Of a stretch of DNA of 64,000 nucleotides, positions 25,406 to 34,850 are shown piece by piece. Below the pieces are notes generated by a model. It saw nothing but the letters and a program-made list of their open reading frames with translations. It was not told the DNA's origin and ran no database searches. Every line of letters starts with the position of its first letter. Positions within the stretch are counted from its first letter, which is position 1. This DNA is from Methanosarcina siciliae T4/M (lineage in GTDB: Archaea; Halobacteriota; Methanosarcinia; Methanosarcinales; Methanosarcinaceae). The stretch is taken from contig NZ_CP009506.1 in NCBI RefSeq assembly GCF_000970085.1, positions 4,216,001 through 4,280,000 on the forward strand, read 5' to 3'. The translations under genes were made by a program, and so were the position numbers.

Positions 25406-26008
25406 TTACTTTTTCCTGAGTTTCCATCCACCATACAGACAGATTAAGTTTCCCAACAATCCAAAGCCCGGGGCAGAGTTATTTTTGCTCGATTCATTTT
25501 CACCTGAACTGCTGCCACTATCAGATTCGGGGCCAATGTTGTTTGAAGAATTCTGATCCTGATATTTCTTAAAAGCCTCTTTATCGATCATCGGACCCAG
25601 CTCACTCATGAAAGCATAGTCATCTTTAGTGATATTGTCTGGATACCTGTCCCAGATGTCCTGCAATCCGGCTTTATACTCCTCTTTCTTCTTCTCAGAA
25701 ACGTCGAAATTGTCAATATATTCCATCTTTATAGCTCGACTTTCAGGATCTGTAGCAGCAAAAGCAAGCCCACTATATGGCATACGTTTCACTACCTCCG
25801 GCAAAGAAGCCTGCAGCTCCAGGTAGTCCTCAACCTCCTTCATTCCTTCTTCCCCAAGCTCAGCTTCCAGAGCCTCTATCTTTAATTGGGCAGCATCTTT
25901 AGTCTGGTTGGTTTGCTGTTCGTCGGGAGAAGCCATGGCTAAGGGTATCAGACATAAACACAATACTGCAGCAATACACAGCACTAACGTACAATCTTTA
26001 CTATTCAT
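25406..26008 (-). CDS. Secreted protein with archaeosortase-like C-terminal anchor
   Basis: 200-residue exported protein. From ATG 26008 (GGAG 7 bases upstream; the frame extends to 26050 but without a signal) it has a signal peptide (TLVLCIAAVLCLCLIPLAMA). A helical acidic domain of about 130 residues follows, then a Ser/Asn-rich linker and a C-terminal sorting signal SAPGFGLLGNLICLYGG-KLRKK. That signal consists of a PGF-type motif, a hydrophobic stretch and a basic end. The domain is not one I recognise. A conserved promoter/leader element (26071-26152) lies upstream. Confidence 0.7.
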   Translation of the reverse strand: MNSKDCTLVLCIAAVLCLCLIPLAMASPDEQQTNQTKDAAQLKIEALEAELGEEGMKEVEDYLELQASLPEVVKRMPYSGLAFAATDPESRAIKMEYIDNFDVSEKKKEEYKAGLQDIWDRYPDNITKDDYAFMSELGPMIDKEAFKKYQDQNSSNNIGPESDSGSSSGENESSKNNSAPGFGLLGNLICLYGGWKLRKK

Positions 26009-26070
26009 CTGTTCTCTCCAAACCCGGCCATATAAACTTGAACATATCAATTTATGGATTTCGTATTAAC

Positions 26071-26152
26071 CTGAAAAGTACTTTCGAACTCCATAAACAT
26101 CTCGTTGATAACTCATTATAAGTTTTATGACCACATCGTCTAACAATCAGAA
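26071..26152 (-). promoter_or_regulatory. Conserved promoter/leader element, copy 1
   Basis: Read on the minus strand it has TTGTTAGA, a TATA box in AAAACTTATAA-like context, GTTAAC-like and CTTTCAG-like blocks. The same order occurs at 30495-30572, 32145-32222 and 34851-34922. It is about 70-140 bases upstream of the secreted-protein gene ATG. Confidence 0.6.
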
Positions 26153-26298
26153 GGGAAATCAGATTTATAATTATTTTTTCCAAAATTATTATTCAATTAT
26201 CTATATGTGCGTACATGAAAAGAAGACCTTCATAGCGAAATTATCGGAAAGATGTAAGGGAAAACAACGCACTCTGAACTGGAGTTGTCCAAACCACA

Positions 26299-27756
26299 TT
26301 ACTTTTCCCTGAACATCCGGCCTGCATAAATACAGCCTAAGCTACTCAATAATCCGAAGTCTGGAGCAGAGTTACTATTTCTCGACTCATTTTCACCTGA
26401 ACCACTGCCATTATCAGATTCAGAGTTATTATTGTTAGTGTTGTTTGAATTGTTGGTATTGTTAGTGTTGTTTGAATTGTTGGGTACGGTAATGTTTTTT
26501 TCGTCAGAAGGCGAGAAGTTAGTTTCTTCAACTCCTATATCTTCAGTTGCATTAAAAATAGCCACTGTACCTTTGTCAGTTTCATTGGAACTTACAATCT
26601 TAATTTGATCAGTAATTTCAGAACCTTTAAGAGGTCCAATGACAACTCCAAAAGGACAGTTCATAGTATATTTTCCTGTATTTACAGTTGCTGTAACTTT
26701 GTTTGTGGCTGTGTCAATTACGGAGACATTATCTGTGTAGTCACTTGAGTGGATATCAGAGATCACTACATAGGCCTTTTTTCCATCTGGAGTGACTGCA
26801 ACTCCTCTGGGAGCAGTTCCTGTGGCCACTGTAGCTGTAACATTGTTTGTTGCTGTATTAATTACAGAAACAGTGTTACCCGGTTCATCAAGGGAACCGG
26901 AGTTCGTCACATATATTTTAGTTCCATCAGGACTGACCGCAATATCACTGGGCCCGTCTCCTACAGGCACAGTTCCTGTAACGTTGTTTGTATTGGTGTC
27001 AATTACAGAAACATTGTTGCTGCCCGAATTAATCACGTACACCCTATTTCCATCAGGACTGATTGCAACATCAGTAGGATAGTCTCCCACAGGTACTGTA
27101 GCTACAATTTTGTAAGTAATCGTGTCAATTACAGAAGTAGTGTTGTTGCGACTGTTCGTAGCATAGATTTTTTCCCCATCCGGTGTAAATGCAACGTTAT
27201 AAGTACTCAACCCCATATTAACCGGGTCCATTACAGTGTTTGTGGATGTGCCAATTACTGTGTTAATTACAGAAACAATGTTGCTATTATCCTCCACTCT
27301 ACTGTAACGATTCGTCACATAAACCCTTGATCCTGCCGGATTAACCGTAACTGCCCGGGGATAATACCCTACATCCACTACGGCGTCAACGGTATTTGTC
27401 GCCGTGTCAATTACAAAAACATTGGTGCTTAATCCTGATATGTCTGTCACATATACCTTTGTTCCTGCAGGGTTGATTGCGGCTTCTCCGGCCCAGCCTT
27501 CTACAGGTATCACAGCTGTTAGACTGTCAGTTGCGGTGTCAATTACAAAGACAGTACCGGTGACGATTCCTATACTCGTCACATATGCAAACGGAGCTGC
27601 GCCTGCTAAGCCCACCAGTGTTAGAATCACAAACGCCGTTGTTCCAAAAGCTCTTATGAGAGTACGTCCTCTACGTGCTTTATTAGACATTACCATAGAT
27701 GGAAGTGGAATCGAAAAAGTTGCAATTGGTATTGTTGAGATAGTTTTACTTTTCAT
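26299..27756 (-). CDS. Surface YVTN beta-propeller protein with C-terminal sorting signal
   Basis: 485-residue exported protein. A hydrophobic signal (TTAFVILTLVGLAGAAPFAY, about 38-57) is followed by seven to eight ~42-residue YVTN repeats (NNVSVIDTATNKVTATV-type). A long Asn/Thr/Ser/acidic linker (about 410-460) and the end SAPDFGLLSSLGCIYAGRMFREK complete it, resembling the anchor of the previous gene (PDF instead of PGF). YVTN propellers are common in Methanosarcina surface proteins and are thought to act in cell-surface interactions. The 20-residue stretch before the signal may not be translated if a later ATG is used. Confidence 0.85.
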   Translation of the reverse strand: MKSKTISTIPIATFSIPLPSMVMSNKARRGRTLIRAFGTTAFVILTLVGLAGAAPFAYVTSIGIVTGTVFVIDTATDSLTAVIPVEGWAGEAAINPAGTKVYVTDISGLSTNVFVIDTATNTVDAVVDVGYYPRAVTVNPAGSRVYVTNRYSRVEDNSNIVSVINTVIGTSTNTVMDPVNMGLSTYNVAFTPDGEKIYATNSRNNTTSVIDTITYKIVATVPVGDYPTDVAISPDGNRVYVINSGSNNVSVIDTNTNNVTGTVPVGDGPSDIAVSPDGTKIYVTNSGSLDEPGNTVSVINTATNNVTATVATGTAPRGVAVTPDGKKAYVVISDIHSSDYTDNVSVIDTATNKVTATVNTGKYTMNCPFGVVIGPLKGSEITDQIKIVSSNETDKGTVAIFNATEDIGVEETNFSPSDEKNITVPNNSNNTNNTNNSNNTNNNNSESDNGSGSGENESRNSNSAPDFGLLSSLGCIYAGRMFREK

Positions 27757-27953
27757 CTTTTGTTTTCCAATCAGTGTTTGTCCTTCATGCCAGTATTGTT
27801 ATCAAAAAATCCGGATTTATGATATTTTCTAAAATCTTCTATAATTTAATTCGATTTCCGGATAAAATCGAATCTGATAAGGTTTTAGGGTTATGAATTT
27901 ATGAAAAAATTGAAATGAATCCTGAGGCAAAATAATTTCAGGATAAAGTTTTC

Positions 27954-30236
27954 TTACTTTTTATTGTCCTCCTTTATCCGGAATGCAACTGTCAGGCTTA
28001 TCATCACGTAAACGATTTCAAATCCGGGAGTTCTTTTGCTATCTTTTGCAGGATTGCCTTTATCTGTTGTTAATGTTGCCCCGGAACTAATGTTTCCTTC
28101 GCCGCCAATTCCGTTTTCACCGGGACTTGTTGCATTCAGCACAAAGATAGTGGCCTCTTTTGAAGCTGTTCTGTCTTCATTGTTTACTGTCAGGTTAACA
28201 GTATAGGTTCCTGCTGAGGAGTAAGTATGGACCGGATTTTGATCGGTTGAATTAAATCCATCTCCAAAGTCCCAGTTCCATAAAGTTGCGTTCTGAGAGC
28301 GATCATTAAACTGGACCGAGAGAGGAGCGTAACCGGAGGTGATATTACTACTGAAGTCTGCAACAAAAAAGGTTGAATGTTCAGGATTTGCTTTAAGAAT
28401 AACAAGACCATTAACACCATTAATCGCATAGATATAATTCCCGGAAACTTCAACACCACTGGCATGAACGGCATAAATCCCTTTTAATATCGGAGAAGAA
28501 GGATTGCTGACGTCAACAATCATAATACTATTATCAACGGCCACATAGGCGTAATTTCCTGAAATTGAAACACGGTCAGCGTATCCTACAGTATCATATC
28601 TTCCTACCATAACCGGAGAAGAAGGATTGCTAATATCGATAACCACAAGCCCATTTTTGCTATCGGCTACATAGGCATAATTTCCTGAAACTGCAATATC
28701 GTAAGCATACCCTGCAGTATCATAGCTTCCTTTGAAAACAGGAGAGGAAGGGTCACTGATATCAACAATCAAAAGACCGTCTCCTTCATCGGCCACATAA
28801 GCATAATTACCCGAAACCTCAACATTCCAGATACATGCAATATACGCATAATTTTCTATGACGGTTGGAGAAGTATCATAAATCCCCTTAAGAGTTGGAG
28901 AAGAAGGATTTCCGATGTCAACAATGAAAATACCGTTAGCATTGTCGGTTACATAGGCATAATTTCCGGAAACCGTAATATGTTGAGCCCACCCCCCGGT
29001 ATTGAAATTTTTTTTCAGAGTTGGAGACGACGGATTGCTTATGTCAACAATCACAAGATCATTCCTATCGGCTATATAAGCATAATCGCCTGAAACCACA
29101 ACGTCTTGAGCAGATCCGGGAGTATTGCAAATTCCTTTGAGAATGGGAGAAGAAGGATTACTTATATCAACAATCAAAAGACCGTTATCCCAATCGGCCA
29201 CATAGGCATAATTGCCCGAAATAGAAATACTTTTACTCATTCCGATAGTATTGCAAATTTCTTTGAGACCTGGAGAAGAAGGATTGCTGATGTCAACAAT
29301 TACAAAATCATTTTTATCCGCTATACAGGCATAATTACCTGAAACTGAAATATCTCTGGCATATCCCGGAGTATCACAGCTTCCTTTCAGAACAGGGGAA
29401 GAAGGATTGCTTATATCAACAATCAAAAGACCGTTGTCATTATCAGCTACATAGGCGTAATTACCCAAAACTGAAACATCACAAGCAATTCCTGCAGTAT
29501 TGTAGCTTCCTTTGAGAGTAGGAGAAGAGGGATTGCTCATATTAACAATCAAAAGACCGGCATTGCCATCGGCCACATAGACGTAATTCCCGGAAATGGA
29601 GACACCGTAAATATCTCCTTCAGTATCGTAGCTTCCTTTGAGGATCGGTGAAGAGGGATTGCTTATATCAAAAATCATAAGACCATTATCCCAGTCGGTT
29701 ACGCAGGCGTAATTCCCGGAAACTGCAATATCGCCATTAGAACCGACATAACGTCCTTTGAGTATCGGATCGGAAGGATTACTGGTATCAACAATCAAAA
29801 GGCCATCATCGTCAGTTACATAAGCGTAATTACCGGAAACTGCAACACAATAAGTATATCCGGGAATATTGTAGCTTCCTTTCAGGGTAGGAGAAGCAGG
29901 ATTGCTGATATCAATAATCAAAAGACCATTATCGTCATCGGCTACATAAGCATAACCTCCGGAAACTGTTATATCCCTCACAAAACCTTCTGTCATAATC
30001 TTACTCACTAAAACAGGTGAAGAGGAATTATTTATATCTAATATCAAAAGGTCCTGCCCCTGCCCAGCGTAAGCATAATTGCCAGAGATGTCAACAGCAT
30101 CCATCGTCCCACCGAAATGCCCCACCGGTTTCATGTTGACTTCAGGATCAGCGGCAACTCCAGAAACCGACCCTGTGATCGTTACCAAAAAAACAACAAA
30201 GATAAGTGGACAAATTATTTGTCTGTTTATTCCCAT
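27954..30236 (-). CDS. Surface LVIVD-repeat protein with PKD domain and PGF-like C-terminus
   Basis: 760-residue exported protein with an N-terminal signal (CPLIFVVFLVTITGSVSGVAA). Fourteen LVIVD-type repeats follow (about residues 45-625; consensus GNYAYVAD-NGLLIVDISNPSSP), which should fold into one or two beta-propellers. Then come a PKD domain (about 640-715, with WNWDFGDGFNSTDQNP), a short linker, and a C-terminal TPGFEIVYVMISLTVAFRI followed by a charged end, a PGF-CTERM-like sorting signal. The likely role is a cell-surface adhesin or S-layer-associated protein. No ribosome binding site is evident at ATG 30236. A copy of the conserved promoter element lies about 270 bases upstream. Confidence 0.88.
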   Translation of the reverse strand: MGINRQIICPLIFVVFLVTITGSVSGVAADPEVNMKPVGHFGGTMDAVDISGNYAYAGQGQDLLILDINNSSSPVLVSKIMTEGFVRDITVSGGYAYVADDDNGLLIIDISNPASPTLKGSYNIPGYTYCVAVSGNYAYVTDDDGLLIVDTSNPSDPILKGRYVGSNGDIAVSGNYACVTDWDNGLMIFDISNPSSPILKGSYDTEGDIYGVSISGNYVYVADGNAGLLIVNMSNPSSPTLKGSYNTAGIACDVSVLGNYAYVADNDNGLLIVDISNPSSPVLKGSCDTPGYARDISVSGNYACIADKNDFVIVDISNPSSPGLKEICNTIGMSKSISISGNYAYVADWDNGLLIVDISNPSSPILKGICNTPGSAQDVVVSGDYAYIADRNDLVIVDISNPSSPTLKKNFNTGGWAQHITVSGNYAYVTDNANGIFIVDIGNPSSPTLKGIYDTSPTVIENYAYIACIWNVEVSGNYAYVADEGDGLLIVDISDPSSPVFKGSYDTAGYAYDIAVSGNYAYVADSKNGLVVIDISNPSSPVMVGRYDTVGYADRVSISGNYAYVAVDNSIMIVDVSNPSSPILKGIYAVHASGVEVSGNYIYAINGVNGLVILKANPEHSTFFVADFSSNITSGYAPLSVQFNDRSQNATLWNWDFGDGFNSTDQNPVHTYSSAGTYTVNLTVNNEDRTASKEATIFVLNATSPGENGIGGEGNISSGATLTTDKGNPAKDSKRTPGFEIVYVMISLTVAFRIKEDNKK

Positions 30237-30927
30237 TATTTTACGTCCTATCCTTCAAGGCCTTGTTCTTGTATTTTCAAAGATGGCAGATTCTTAACCA
30301 CAGATACTTTTATGCTTTCATTCAAAGGAATAGAAATTTTAAACTAATTATTAGAAGTGATAAACGAGTTTGAATTAGACGGAAAGTAGTTGAGTGACAA
30401 CCCTACTGTTTTATTGAAACAAATTCCGATCCTGCGTACTGTGCTAATAATTTTATATCACGAAAATTGAAAAAATGAAAAGTTCAGGTTGCCTGGAATG
30501 TATCTTCAAACTCTAAAAATTCCTTTTACATAACTCCATATAAGTTTTCTGACCATAGTCTCTAACAATCAGAACGAATGTCGGAATTATAATTACAGTT
30601 CTCTGAAATATGATTTAATATGAAGAATTGTTTAAGACCCGGGTCATAGAACTTATATAGTCGTACTATATACTCGTACCGGAGCAAGTGCATAATCAGG
30701 ATTAAAAATTTAAAATGTGCTATGTTAAGGGAGAGACAAAACGTTCAATAGCATTCAAAAAATACCTATAACTAGGCGCAGGACAACATGCTCGGTTTTT
30801 ACATTTTTTGAGGAGTGCCTTGAAGTTGATTCTGTAGAAATTCTTAATTCTGGGTTTTTACAGAGCCTGCATATAGTCTCATTATACGCTCGACCAAAAG
30901 GCAGCAACATAGTAAAATCTTCATTAA
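30237..30927. other. Intergenic region upstream of LVIVD gene
   Basis: About 690 bases with promoter/leader element copy 2 (30495-30572). No ORF is supported. Confidence 0.45.
30495..30572 (-). promoter_or_regulatory. Conserved promoter/leader element, copy 2
   Basis: Shares with copy 1 ATAAGTTTTCTGACCAT and CTCTAACAATCAGAA as read on the plus strand. It lies 5' of the LVIVD gene, though with an unusually long intervening leader (about 270 bases). Confidence 0.6.
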
Positions 30928-31128
30928 TTAAGATTCTCTGCTGTCATGATTTACTATGTGTATAATCAGAATTATAATCAAATAGGGAATTAGAGATTCC
31001 ATAAAAGCTGCAATAATTATTGCTATAAGGATTGACATATCCGGTTGACCAATCACATTCAGGAGATTCAAAATAAAAAAAAAGGCAAAACAAGCGAGAA
31101 ACAATATTTCATAACTTGATCTTTTCAT
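30928..31128 (-). CDS. Small hydrophobic membrane protein
   Basis: 66-residue protein from ATG 31128, with GGGTGTGA 7 bases upstream, and two membrane helices (ILFLACFAFFFILNLL and an Ile-rich C-terminal segment IPYLIIILIIHIV). I do not recognise a family. Low complexity and small size make the call uncertain, but the ribosome binding site supports it. It lies between two exported-protein genes on the same strand. Confidence 0.5.
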   Translation of the reverse strand: MKRSSYEILFLACFAFFFILNLLNVIGQPDMSILIAIIIAAFMESLIPYLIIILIIHIVNHDSRES

Positions 31129-31316
31129 AATAAATTCACACCCATACAAAGAAATTAATTCATTTCAATAATTGAGCTAATTCCAAACCCGGATTTCTTC
31201 TTAAAACCAAAAGTGTCAGAACCATTTTGCATGATCAGAAGCTTGATTGAGCGTTGATAAGAGTTAATTGAGCATCGATAAGATTAATTGAGCATTGACA
31301 AGAGTTGATTGAGAGT

Positions 31317-32156
31317 TCAGAATTCAAGATTAAGGGGACCAATTTTGAGTTTTTGGTTAAGATCGGTTATAGAATAATGAGTCCCATAATTTCCATTTTG
31401 ATCACACGATAAATAAACCTTGATGTAATAGTTTTGAACAGTTATGCTGTTGCCCCTGTATTCAAAACCGTAATGGAAATTCCCCTGGCCGTAAACTTCT
31501 GCAGTATTGTTAGAAGTTAGATTCTCTCCATCTTCCCAGTTAGAAATTTGCCAGAGATTGAGAGGCATGTTGTGTACGTACCATGAGTCTAGATGATAAG
31601 GCTGTACTGATTTGTGATCATACCCAAAATACCCTTCTGTGGTAACTGTAAACAATTTCCAACCAAGGAAATTATACTCACTTACGGAATGAGTTAGAGT
31701 AGAAGTATAATCCGGATTCACCAGCGACTGGGAATCCATTTCACTTTTTTGACTACTTGGCTGGATTGTATTTTTTTGGTTATTTAACTGGAATGTATTA
31801 TTTTTTGTTTCTTCTACTATCAGGTTATCAATAACAAAATAACCTTGATTTGTGAAAGTTATATTTGATCCGTCTTTCAGTTGATATGTCCTTGAATTGT
31901 TTTCATCTGAAGCAGTATCGAGCTTTGGCATTGAAATTTTATGTCTGTTTGCTTTACAATAATCCGCAATCACATCTTCTGTGGATAGGTTTTCCGTATT
32001 TGAGTTCAGTGCATAAATTAACCCCTGCTCCCATTCTGAAGGCTTATCACCTGTTTTTAAATTTTCCTCTGCACTTACTGCAGGCATAAGCACTGTATAT
32101 ACAAGCAACATTGCCAGAAGCAATGTTCCAATGTCAGAATTATTCTGAAAGTACAT
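31317..32156 (-). CDS. Secreted protein of unknown function
   Basis: 279-residue exported protein. A signal peptide (IGTLLLAMLLVYTVLMPAVSA, ends near residue 29) is followed by a helical ~45-residue stretch, a short beta segment (SNITFTNQGYFVIDN), a Gln/Asn/Ser linker and a C-terminal aromatic-rich domain of ~130 residues. That domain contains EYNFLGWKLFTVTTEGYFGY and YYIKVYLSCDQNGNYGTHYS. No membrane anchor is seen at the end. The family is not recognised. The overall layout recalls archaeal secreted peptides or bacteriocin-like precursors, but there is no motif to prove this. Its start codon lies inside the conserved promoter/leader element (copy 3). Confidence 0.75.
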   Translation of the reverse strand: MYFQNNSDIGTLLLAMLLVYTVLMPAVSAEENLKTGDKPSEWEQGLIYALNSNTENLSTEDVIADYCKANRHKISMPKLDTASDENNSRTYQLKDGSNITFTNQGYFVIDNLIVEETKNNTFQLNNQKNTIQPSSQKSEMDSQSLVNPDYTSTLTHSVSEYNFLGWKLFTVTTEGYFGYDHKSVQPYHLDSWYVHNMPLNLWQISNWEDGENLTSNNTAEVYGQGNFHYGFEYRGNSITVQNYYIKVYLSCDQNGNYGTHYSITDLNQKLKIGPLNLEF

Positions 32157-32222
32157 TTGAATTCTACAAGTCTCTTTTTGTTAATTCCTTATAAGTTTTC
32201 TGACCATTCTCTCTAACAATTG
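32145..32222 (-). promoter_or_regulatory. Conserved promoter/leader element, copy 3
   Basis: Contains on the plus strand CCTTATAAGTTTTCTGACCAT and CTCTAACAAT. The TATA box lies about 30-38 bases before ATG 32156, so the transcript would have little or no leader. Confidence 0.65.
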
Positions 32223-32514
32223 AGATAATACTGGATATACAACCCACTTTTTCAGAAATATTATATAATATGAGAAATTGTTTTAGATGCTGGCGAAAAT
32301 ATATACTCACCCATATCCCCATACCTAACGCAATGGCTCCCCTAAAATTAAAAACCGAAGGATACTATTAAAAGGAAACAAAAGGAAACGCAAAAATTTG
32401 GGATCTAAATCCGGGTTTTGGGAACAGCTAATTGTATGATCCGACCTTCACAGACCATAGGTAAAGCCATGTTTCTTCCTTTTGAAGCAAAAACACGGCT
32501 TTCCTGCATGAAAG

Positions 32515-33447
32515 TTAAAGATTCATTCCTGTAGCATTAAAAAAAGCATCTTCCAATGAGAGAGAATTTTCTATAAGCTTGAAAACACGGCCTCCGCTTT
32601 CAACAATTAACCTGTTGATTTCCGGTTTGACATCTGTCCTGGAATTTACGAAAATATCCAGAGTATTTTCGGCTTTCAATTCGGTTTTTACAACAAACTC
32701 CAGACTCTCGATTAAAGAAATCATCCCGGAAGAGAGATTGTAGACCCCAATCGTAATAACTCCATTTGACTCAAGGTGGCGAATTTTCTCAATTGCACTT
32801 TCGGCAATAAGCTTGCCTTTATCCAGAATCCCGACATAGGTACAGATCTCCTGTATTTCCAGAAGGTTATGGGATGAAAGAAATATCGTAATCCCTTTGT
32901 TATTGCACGCGCGAAGAATTTGCCGGATTTGCCGGATACCAACAGGATCAAGACCGTTTGTTGGTTCGTCAAGAACCAGTACTTCAGGATTATTCAAAAG
33001 AGCCTGGGCAATTCCCAGCCGTGTTTTCATACCATGGGAAAAATAACCCACTTTTTTGAAAATCTCATTCCCAAGCCCGACCCGGTCCAGTAAATCCCGA
33101 GATTGTTCCAGGCTCTCTTTTTTACTCAGGCCTTTTAACCTGCCGTAATAGATCATGTGGCTTAAGGCTGTCCTCTCATCGTAAAAACCGGAATCCTGGG
33201 GGACCAGACCCAGGATCTGTTTAATCTTTCCCGATTCGGCAGACATGTCCATGCCGTCAACAAAAATTTGCCCCTGTGTAGGCGTTGAAAGCCCTGACAA
33301 TAATTTTATTGTAGTTGTTTTTCCGGCACCGTTCCGGCCCAAAAAACCGTAGATACTTCCTTTTTCTACATTCAGGGAAAGATCTTCCAGAACAAAGCGG
33401 GAACCGTATTTTTTGTACAGGTTTTTGGTAGAGATGGCCGCAGTAAT
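32515..33447 (-). CDS. ABC transporter ATP-binding protein (ABC-2 exporter type), ATT start
   Basis: ATPase of an ABC-2 exporter (310 aa), with Walker A GRNGAGKTT, Q-loop VPQDSG, signature FSHGMKTRLGIA, Walker B VLVLDEPTNG and SSHNLLE switch His. Standard start codons only give a truncated frame from 33342 that begins inside Walker A. Upstream in the same frame is a normal N-terminal strand (AAISTKNLYKKYGSRFVL). The only well-placed start is ATT 33445-33447, 8 bases after GGAGG. It overlaps the stop of the permease as TAATT, exactly where TAATG would be expected. It is the last gene of a minus-strand operon. The substrate is unknown. Confidence 0.8.
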   Translation of the reverse strand: MTAAISTKNLYKKYGSRFVLEDLSLNVEKGSIYGFLGRNGAGKTTTIKLLSGLSTPTQGQIFVDGMDMSAESGKIKQILGLVPQDSGFYDERTALSHMIYYGRLKGLSKKESLEQSRDLLDRVGLGNEIFKKVGYFSHGMKTRLGIAQALLNNPEVLVLDEPTNGLDPVGIRQIRQILRACNNKGITIFLSSHNLLEIQEICTYVGILDKGKLIAESAIEKIRHLESNGVITIGVYNLSSGMISLIESLEFVVKTELKAENTLDIFVNSRTDVKPEINRLIVESGGRVFKLIENSLSLEDAFFNATGMNL

Positions 33448-34198
33448 TAGAAATCCCTCCTTTTAATGGCTACCAAACTCATGGACAAAAAGGCCAGTAT
33501 GTACAGGAACATTGACACCAGGCTTTCAAAAACTTTAAGATATCCCCCTTCAACCGGGAAGCCTCTCATGAACTCCATATTTTTAATTCCATAAAAAAAG
33601 GGGTGATATATTTTAGATAACTTTCATTTCCCTGTAAAATGAAGAATATCAAAATCCCAAGAAAGACTGCAGACATTGCAAACGAAATTTTGTTGTTTGC
33701 AGATAATGTTGAGATAAATATGAAAATGCTTATGAAGCACCCCAGATAAAGGCCTGATGAAATCCAGAGTAGAATGATACTTTCAAACTGAAAGGCATTT
33801 CCTGCGGAATACTGGTATATCAAGCTTAGAAGTGCAATTCCGGAAGAAACGGACATAAATACCAGTAATAAAAAGAAAAACTTTCCTAAGACAAAAGATG
33901 ACCTGTGGACCTTGGAGAGAATGTATCTTACCGACCCGGTTTCAGTTTCACTGCTTATGATATCAAAAGATGCTATCATAGTCATAACAGGTCCGATAAG
34001 CAATACCACCTGATAAGAAATCAAAGTATACGGAATGCCGCCATAATTTGAAAAGAAAAGGAATAGGTAACTTGTACTATAGTGCATTACCAGAAAACAA
34101 AGAAAGATAAAAACTCCGCCAAAAAGCCATACATATCTACTTTTTGAACTCCTTAATGTTTCATCTTCCCCGATAATTCGTATTTCAGAGAAATTCAT
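33447..34198 (-). pseudogene. ABC-2 type permease interrupted by a frameshift at a T7 run
   Basis: Membrane permease (about 250 aa if joined) with six predicted helices. The ATG frame ends at a stop at 33566, giving 210 aa. The missing last helix and the tail (SMFLYILAFLSMSLVAIKRRDF) continue in the -1 frame to the TAA at 33447-33449. The switch point is CCT TTT TTT ATG (A run 33593-33599 on the plus strand), a perfect U UUU UUU slippery heptamer in the right phase. It could be a mutation, a sequencing error or programmed -1 frameshifting. The start overlaps the previous gene by 4 bases. Confidence 0.7.
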
Positions 34199-34572
34199 AG
34201 TCCTTCATCCTGTTGATTACTGCTGAGGTTGGAGGCAACAAATGCTCCAAAAGACCCGATTATTGAATAGAAAAAAACCATAATGAGCGCAAAACCGATG
34301 AGAGCAGACAGAGCCACACCCCCATATTGTAACGCGAGCTTTCCATCGGAGGTAAACAAAAATACTAAAATCAAGCCGATCAGGTTATATGTAAATATTG
34401 AAAAAAAAGCATATTTCTCCGATCCTTTGCCTATGGATTTACCAATTAATGTACCTACAATAACCGCACCTATAATCCCTCCGTATGTTGGATCAAACCC
34501 TAAAAATTCAAAAAACCCGAATAATACAAGCCCGACCACTATTCCTATAAACAATAAATTTCCGGTTTTCAC
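34195..34572 (-). CDS. Small polytopic membrane protein, DUF5518-like
   Basis: About 125 residues with four hydrophobic helices rich in Gly (GGIIGAVIVGTLIGKSIGKG, GVALSALIGFALIMVFFY), a pattern like the DUF5518 small membrane proteins of haloarchaea and methanogens. The GTG at 34572 with TGTGATATC just upstream is chosen. The open frame extends to a TTG at 34623. Its stop overlaps the permease ATG by 4 bases (ATGA), so it is co-translated with the exporter. An immunity or accessory role is conceivable only from context. Confidence 0.6.
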   Translation of the reverse strand: MKTGNLLFIGIVVGLVLFGFFEFLGFDPTYGGIIGAVIVGTLIGKSIGKGSEKYAFFSIFTYNLIGLILVFLFTSDGKLALQYGGVALSALIGFALIMVFFYSIIGSFGAFVASNLSSNQQDEGL

Positions 34573-34624
34573 GATATCACATTCGAAAAAATGCTGGGTT
34601 TGAACCCAGCAAAATATGGCCAAT

Positions 34625-34830
34625 TTAAGAATATTGATTAATAAAGTCCTCTGCTTCGCTTAGTAAGTCTACAAGTTCATTATACAACCAGCTAGCAATC
34701 TGAAAAACCCAATCAGATAAGACATTCCATATCGTATATAGGGCTAAATTTAGAGAGTCAGTCCCGCTTGAGACATTATTAATTTTGAATGCATCAGAAC
34801 CTTTAAACTCACCCTCTTAGGGCAGATTTA
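34625..34830 (-). pseudogene. Possible small peptide gene without a usable start
   Basis: A minus-strand frame of 67 codons ending at TAA 34625-34627 reads like an amphipathic peptide (LALYTIWNVLSDWVFQIASW, then LYNELVDLLSEAEDFINQYS). No ATG or GTG lies in the frame. The nearest ATG with AAGG upstream (near 34795) is in another frame. It sits between a conserved promoter element and the exporter genes, so it may be a frameshifted remnant of the peptide the system once handled. This is a weak call. Confidence 0.3.
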
Positions 34831-34850
34831 ATGGAGTTAGGGGGAATGTT

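Noticed and set aside
26749..27330. 193-codon plus-strand frame antisense to the YVTN gene
   Set aside because: Shadow of the repetitive YVTN coding sequence.
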